64,000 nucleotides of DNA from Lumbricus terrestris (lineage: Eukaryota; Annelida; Clitellata; Crassiclitellata; Lumbricidae): positions 87,981,987-88,045,986 of the forward strand of contig OX457036.1 in NCBI GenBank assembly GCA_949752735.1, given 5' to 3'. Made by a program: the position numbers and the translations under genes. Below, one piece after another: positions 63,907 to 64,000 of this stretch (position 1 is the first letter of the stretch; every line of letters starts with the position of its first letter). The notes under the pieces are model-generated. The model searched no databases and had not been told where the DNA came from. It was given only the letters and a program-made list of their open reading frames with translations.

Positions 63907-64000
63907 AGTATCCCCCCCTAAAAGTCTTCCCCTCAGACCAGGACTTTTTTAACGTGCAGTTCTACACAAAATGTGCAGTTCTAAATGGATTCGTGCAGTT
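63907..64000 (+). repeat. Phrase array at the right edge (family G)
   Basis: gagtatccccccctaaaagt is followed by ggacttttttaacgtgcagt and gtgcagttct phrases like those at 9078-9260. It is cut by the window end. Confidence 0.55.

Overview
This is metazoan nuclear DNA: short exons with GT-AG introns, many non-LTR retrotransposon 3' ends, tRNA-derived SINEs, hAT, mariner and other transposons with clear target-site duplications, and long microsatellites. Frequent copies of a motif around AGGCCTA, the L2-type LINEs, and secreted multidomain lectin-like genes suggest a marine invertebrate deuterostome, probably an echinoderm or hemichordate. That assignment is an inference.

Layout. Positions 1-7572 hold a young Ty3/gypsy-like element that encodes Gag and protease but shows no reverse transcriptase or integrase. 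The start of a second copy, 99.4% identical over 538 bp, follows from 6988. Four related genes then lie head to tail on the minus strand: A (9813-12584), B (22117-27862), C (37718-43006) and D (55645 to beyond the right edge). Between and inside them lie nested transposons: an L2 LINE split by a hAT element (52437-54917), a solo LTR (47324-48627), two elements flanked by CCGG, long terminal inverted-repeat elements whose ends are arrays of short repeated phrases, and long tri- and tetranucleotide arrays.

The four genes are the biological core. A, B and C start with a signal-peptide plus PAN/apple-like exon, then a 31-34 nt microexon that changes reading phase from 0 to 1, then a Thr/Ser-rich linker. 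A and B finish with the C-terminal part of a fibrinogen-related domain. C and D instead carry an Ig-like domain in the linker exon and finish with a C-type-lectin-like domain split over two exons. All downstream junctions are phase 1, so the recognition modules are interchangeable in principle. This resembles secreted pattern-recognition lectins such as the Ig-fibrinogen (FREP) and Ig-C-lectin (CREP) proteins of molluscs, with a PAN-like head instead. Immune function is inferred; only the domain architecture is seen. A and B, and likewise C and D, are segmental duplicates that include flanking and intronic DNA, and a decayed third fibrinogen exon lies beside B.
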